From contig VWZF01003587.1 in assembly GCA_013396755.1 (NCBI GenBank), forward strand, positions 62,870 to 126,869: DNA of 64,000 nt, in the 5' to 3' direction. This document shows positions 58,801-64,000 of the stretch, in pieces. The translations under genes were made by a program, and so were the position numbers. The notes under the pieces were generated by a model. It had not been told where the DNA came from. It saw nothing but the letters and a program-made list of their open reading frames with translations, and searched no databases. Within the stretch, counting starts at the first letter, position 1; each line of letters opens with the position of its first letter. The DNA is from Sclerurus mexicanus (taxonomy: Eukaryota > Chordata > Aves > Passeriformes > Furnariidae).

Positions 58801-61800
58801 GTTTATGCTTGTTTCGGGTTGTAGCAGCTCAAAAGTTTCTTTCAGGTGGCTGCTTTGCAGTTTGTGTAAAACCAATTTTATGGTCAATGCCTAATTTTCC
58901 GTAGACGTGTGGTCATCTGAAAAACAAAGCATAAATTGTTACCTGAACTAACACCTACAGCACCTGTTTCCAGAGACTGAACAGACCAATTATTCCACCT
59001 TGGTGGTCATTTTTTCACTTGATACAATGGAATTCTGGTCTTTCAGTGCTGACATTTCTGGGTTTGATCTCCAGTAATGGTTGGTTCCTGTGTGGACAGC
59101 AGGCCCAGTGAGACAAAAGTTTGGGCATTTACATTTATGAGTATTGCTAGCGTTCTCCACAGAGAGAATATCTGTTTCTTCCAGCAGGGAATAAAAATAT
59201 TTAGCCCATAATTTCTCTGAAAATTAAGCAGATGTGAACATCATGGGCTCAGCACTGCAAATTGCCAGCCATCCTCCACACTGAGCTCTTCCAGCTTCCT
59301 GGGAAGGCAGTGACAGCCGAGGGTAATGAGCAACTACAGGACTGTGCCCTTTGCTTTCTAGCAAATTAACTTCACAGAGACACCATTTCCTTTTCTTCTA
59401 AGCTGGCTGCTGAGTTTTAGCCATACTATCTGCTGAAAAGTAATTGAAAATATGAGCTAAAGCATGCCTATCGTGTCTTTCAATTTATATGGAATAAGAA
59501 AATCAAAGGAGGCTGAAACCTCTCAAAGCACCAGCTCTACCTCAGTCTGACTGCTGCTGAGCCTGGGTTACTTAGTTATTTGAATGCTGCTGAATAATTA
59601 AGAATTCTTTCTCATGTCTGTTTTCCCACTCTGTGTTTCTGATTAAACTCCACAGAACACAGTTATCTAATGTATAATTTGTTCTTTCAGGAACAAACAC
59701 AGATGAATGCGAAAATCCTGGAAATTGGTTGGATTAGTGAGTAACCCTTCTCTAACAGCTGGAACAAGTCCAGAGGAAGATAAACCCTTTGTCATTCTTG
59801 CTTTGAATGCACCAGCCACCTTGTTACCTTTTATGTAAATATTTTCCAAGCCAAATCACTGTAGAAAGGAACATAAGTGTGACCTGAGGATGCCTCGTCT
59901 GTTGTGTGTCATTGCTACCAGTCACGGGAGAACCTAAGAAGCTTTTTTTCTGTTTTAGCTTTAATAACACTTCCATAAGAACAAGTGGTACTTCTGAGCC
60001 TCAGGGTGTGGAGTGTCCTGTCAGTGACTGATGCTTTATATGAGGAAGCTGGTCTTGGGGTCTCCTTGTTGGTAAGGCCATTCCTTCTGGGAACACTGAA
60101 ACTAGTAAAAAAAAACCAAAAAAGCCCAGTAAATCTGACACTCCACTTCTCTGAAAACCAGCATTTTATTTTATTTTTTTATTTTCATCTGAATCATGAA
60201 CACTCACAATCACTAACAGAAAGGATTGTCTGTGAGGGTATCATTTAGTAATGCAGATCATGATTGATCTGTTTATGAGCATCACCCAGGAGATATACTA
60301 GGAAAGCCAAATCTTGTCTCCTGTGGCTCAATTTTATTTTTATTTTATCCCCCCTTTCTGTGATCTTCTCATGTAAAAAAAAAAATAATTAAAAAATAAT
60401 TTAAAAATTTTTTAAAAATCCATACCAGTGGTTATTTTTAAAAATCCATACCAGGGACAACAATATGTAAAAATGGCATTTTCCAGAATTATTTCTATAC
60501 ATGCTTAGGAAAATATAGCAAATGGAGATAAAAGAATATCCCGTCAGATGGAATAACTGAAATTCATTTGTCAGTTTAGGATGTCTAGTTTTCTAGATTC
60601 TGGTTTGCCAACACTTGCATTCATATTTGTCTCATTTTGTGGTAATAAAGGTAAAAGGAGGGAAGATGTACACAAAGGCTGTCATGCACTGGTGGCATGC
60701 TTTTTATATTTCTCTATTCCTAAACAAGGTTAGTTCGCTGAAAGCTGTAGTCAGTTTTTCTGCATTCATCAAATTAGTATCAATTTTGCTTCAATAAAGA
60801 GCAAATCGGGAAATCTATCCAAGTTCTTGCATTGCTGACGATGACAGTCTGAAAATACTCAATAACATCAGCTTTATTGCTTTTATTGAAATTAATTTAA
60901 TCTTTATGCTCTAACTTAACTAGTTCCTGAATTTATGTATCCAATTTTGATGTCAGGCATGTGAAATTATTTATTTATTTTTTTTTTCCCAACATGGAAA
61001 TAGAATAAACAAAACCACAGTGGTTTACAATGAGTGTTTCTCAGTTCATCCAGTAGAAGATCTGAGAGCCTGTAAAGCAGCTGTGGCTGCTGTCCTGGAA
61101 ACAGAGCCCTCATTTTGAAGGCAAATGAAGCATGTCTTGAACGTAACAGAAGAGTTGCCTGCTTTTTTATATGTTTCCTTCTGAGAAAAGCTCCCTTCAT
61201 TTCTTCCCACCTGGGATGCAGCGCCATGGTCACTCAAGGAGGTGGCTGGTGCTGCTTTATGAATCCTCCAACTCTGGTGTAAGTGTTAAATTTAGTCTTG
61301 GAACACTTGTTGGGTCTCAGAACTATCATGGGATTGAACCCCTCAGGAGTTTTGTGCAGGAGAGGATGTTATTCCCGAATCCCAGTAAGAATCAGAGGTC
61401 AGCACAGCTCAGAACTACCAAGAAAGATGCACTGGGAATTAGAAGAGTTAACTAACTGAGAATTAGCTGGGAATGTTCGGGTCTGAAATGGATTTTGGTG
61501 CTTTTCCAGTGTTAGTGTTTAGCAATTATGCGCAGGCAGTGGCTAAGAAGGGATTTCCAAGGCTCCACTTTAAGGCAGCCAAGTCTCTCAGCCCCGGGTG
61601 ACACCTGTGGTCCCTCTTTTACCTTTGGGCTTTGCATCCTTTCCCCAGCTCTGAGCAAGAGCTCTCCTGGGGCAAATGCTGCTTTCACAGGAGGCTTTGG
61701 GACCATTTCCACTGAATGATCACCTTTCTCAGTTTCCTTTTCTGCTTTTGAAAACACCTCCCACCCCATAGGTGGAAAGATGAATTCTGGTATTTTTTTG

Positions 61801-62311
61801 ACAGTAATTTTTTCTGGTCAGGTGATACTAAAAGTTCCAAGAAAAGGTTTGCAATTACATTATGGTTTCAATTCTAGCAGTGGTCCTGGCAGTGAGGGAA
61901 CAGAGACTTGCTGATGGAAAGAAAATAGTAATTCTCACTTCCTTTCACCAAGAATCCTGTTCCATCCTTCACAGAGAGCACAGCAAGTCTGGCTCTTCAG
62001 TTTATGCATGGCTTAGGGACAACCAGAGCTGAGCCACTGCTCTGCTTCCAGAGCTCATCCTGCCTCTGAGGGAACATTTCTGGTAGTGCAAGTGAGAGGC
62101 TGGCAGGCAGCAGAGCCATTCCCTTCCCCTCTGCCTGTCTACCACAGGACTTAAGAAATATTAATAGCAGAAATGTTGCTTTCTGCCAGAGGCAGGGTTG
62201 TGTTTCTAACCATGGTGCCATGGTGCTGCTATCAGTGTTATGACTCAGTTTTTGTACCAGGGGGAGAACTTGACATTTAGCCCAATATTAAGCTGCTTTT
62301 TGTGTGTGTGT
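55871..62311. other. Intergenic DNA, no gene seen
   Basis: Non-coding, with GTT-rich sequence near 56130-56190, a short (TA)n at 58500-58517 and an A/T-only tract at 60377-60418 followed by a short direct repeat (60407-60455). The region 59100-59400 is non-repetitive and less AT-rich. No gene is supported. Confidence 0.55.
60407..60455 (+). repeat. Direct repeat, 19 bp, spaced by 7-8 bp
   Basis: TTTTTAAAAATCCATACCAG occurs twice in close succession beside an A/T-only tract. Probably slippage or local duplication. Confidence 0.8.
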
Positions 62312-62370
62312 TTATTTTTATTTTATTTTATTTTATTTTATTTTATTTTATTTTATTTTATTTTATTTTT
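62312..62370. repeat. (TTTTA)n microsatellite
   Basis: About ten consecutive TTTTA pentamers preceded by a short (TG)n run. Likely length-polymorphic. Confidence 0.97.
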
Positions 62371-64000
62371 TGAGAAGACCAAGGGGAAGGGGGAGTTGCA
62401 GCTGATTATCTCATATTTTTGTACTGAGATAAGAAGTTTTTACTAACTATGCATTACAAGTCTTGCACGGGGTATGTTAGAAGTCAGTAGCACCTCATTG
62501 CCAGGTTTTGGTGTTTGATGCCAGCTAGTGCCAGGCTGCTGGGAACTTTTGCTGTCCTGGGCATTATCAGGTGAGGACCTGGGGACCGGAGCAGATTCTG
62601 TGCTGTGTTGTGTATAAAATTGTTTTATTTTGAGAAGCTGAAAATTCTGTTATGGGGAGCAAGTTCAACAGCCATAGCTTGTCACACTTTAAGTTCTCCT
62701 GAGTAGTCAGTGGCTTAATTTGGGTATAATGCTTCCATGGTCCCAGGGAATTACAAGACATTTGGGAAGTCCAAGGGGTAAATTGCAGCTCCCGAGGGCT
62801 CTTTTGTTCCATTCTGGGCAATTCAGATTATTCCAGTAGTTGAAAAATTTGGGGGAGCATTACCTAGGCAGTATTTTTAAAAACTGAATTTAATTGGTTT
62901 TACTTTCTTTTCTTCTTTTTTTTTTTTNNNNNNNNNNNNNNNNNNNNNNNNNNNNNNNNNNTTTTTTTTTTTTTTTTTTCCAAAGCAGGTTTAACAGCCT
63001 GGACAGACTGTGAGTGACAGAGTTAAAAAGGAAGTTTGAAATTTAAATAGTCAAAAGCAGACTGCTGGAAGTACAAAAACTGCAAGGAATACCCAATGGG
63101 ACTTCATCTTTTGAAGATTCTGAATTTCCAGGTCTAGTGTCACTGTACAGATTCACTGGTGCAGTCATTTGAAGTAGAAGATTCCTGAATAATTCCTCAA
63201 ACTCATCTTATGCCTTCTGCACCTTTTCGAAAACTAATTTTTCAGACATCATGCCTTAAAAATACTCTAATTTTAGACCTAAAAAAATTTATACATGGTC
63301 AAATTATTATTATGTGTATATTTGTCCCCGTAATAGCACAGCTGACTGAAATGTTGGCATTGCCACCAAACCAATTCCCCAAAACTGAAGATGAGGTACT
63401 GTTGACATCACTTAGCAAATCTTGTCCAGGAGGAGAAGCAAACATGAAAACAGGACACTTATTACCAGGACAATCACAAGCTATACTTCAATTTGCTATA
63501 TTTAACATAATATTTACATTACCATATATGCTTCTACATCTTATGCTATGGTTGCCATTACAGTTTTTTTAAGCTGCACACGATTTAAAATCATATGTGT
63601 CACAAGAAATGAATATTCATCACCAAGTGAGAGGAAATATGAGGTTTGAGTCTCTAGCTTTAGTGGTCTTGTGCATATTTTTCATTACTTTAGTCTCAGT
63701 TCTAGTTGCAAGAGTAAGATCTAACACATTCTGTTTGCTGTGTACTAATATGTAATAAAAGTTTTGAAGCAATTTCAGCATTTTGAACTCTTCTGCTCAC
63801 TATTTTGCCAAACAACTTTAAGCAGTAAAAACTTATTATACTGCATTGCTTTCTTTTTTCTTTGAATCCTGTTCTTTTTTTTTTTTTTGGATAGTTTCTC
63901 AGACTGCCTTTAATCTGCAACAGGCAGTCTGCACATGGCTTTTAGTTTTCTAACTCTTTTGATACAGCCTGCTGTTTTGTGGGTGTTCTTACAATTTCTG
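62371..64000. other. Intergenic DNA with a poly-T-flanked gap
   Basis: A gap of 34 N (62928-62961) lies inside a poly-T run (62916-62979), so the true homopolymer length is unknown. The plus-strand frame at 63210-63572 (120 codons) has two hydrophobic stretches but resembles no family I know. No gene is called. Confidence 0.55.
62928..62961. other. Assembly gap (34 N) within poly-T
   Basis: Flanked on both sides by uninterrupted T. Probably a homopolymer that could not be resolved. Confidence 0.99.

Noticed and set aside
63210..63572. 120-codon plus-strand frame with two hydrophobic stretches
   Set aside because: No recognisable family. AT-rich DNA gives many hydrophobic chance frames, and no promoter or splice context was seen.

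Overview
This is 64 kb of AT-rich, gene-poor vertebrate nuclear DNA. Nine CR1 LINE fragments, most with the typical avian CR1 3' end (GATCTTTAAGGTCCCTTCCAACCC followed by ATTCTATG-type tails), plus an avian-type retroviral LTR, point to a bird. I cannot name the species. Assembly gaps lie at 9572-9897, 40849-40911 and 62928-62961. The only gene I can support is COX7C (cytochrome c oxidase subunit 7C), on the minus strand between about 7225 and 10000. Exon 2 (8459-8343) encodes most of the mature subunit. The first 13 codons of exon 1 (9936-9898) lie beside a gap that hides the next 12 or so codons. A probable 3'-UTR exon lies at 7324 to about 7228. The gene starts in a CpG island whose promoter carries tandem ETS/GABP sites, a ZNF143/THAP11-type element, an E-box and an inverted CCAAT box. 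Both COX7C introns appear to contain a related C/D-box snoRNA (9224-9159 in intron 1, 8044-7977 in intron 2). They share an almost identical guide region, and each is closed by a perfect terminal stem. This pair is the most interesting item in the window. Layout: 1-7220 is non-coding DNA downstream of COX7C with a degenerate tRNA-like element near 1.1-1.2 kb. 7.2-10.1 kb is COX7C, its introns, two intronic CR1 fragments and the promoter. 10.1-64 kb is a gene desert with scattered CR1 fragments (25.3, 31.3, 34.7, 40.2, 52.9, 53.2 and 55.8 kb), one LTR (33.0-33.5 kb), a 200-bp hexanucleotide satellite (43.1 kb), a TTTTA satellite (62.3 kb) and several A/T- or GTTT-rich simple repeats. In mammals COX7C is a tiny gene isolated in a large desert between EDIL3 and RASA1 (human 5q14). 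The emptiness here fits that, and in birds the segment is probably Z-linked, but both points are inference from known synteny. None of the other open frames I examined looks like a real protein-coding gene.
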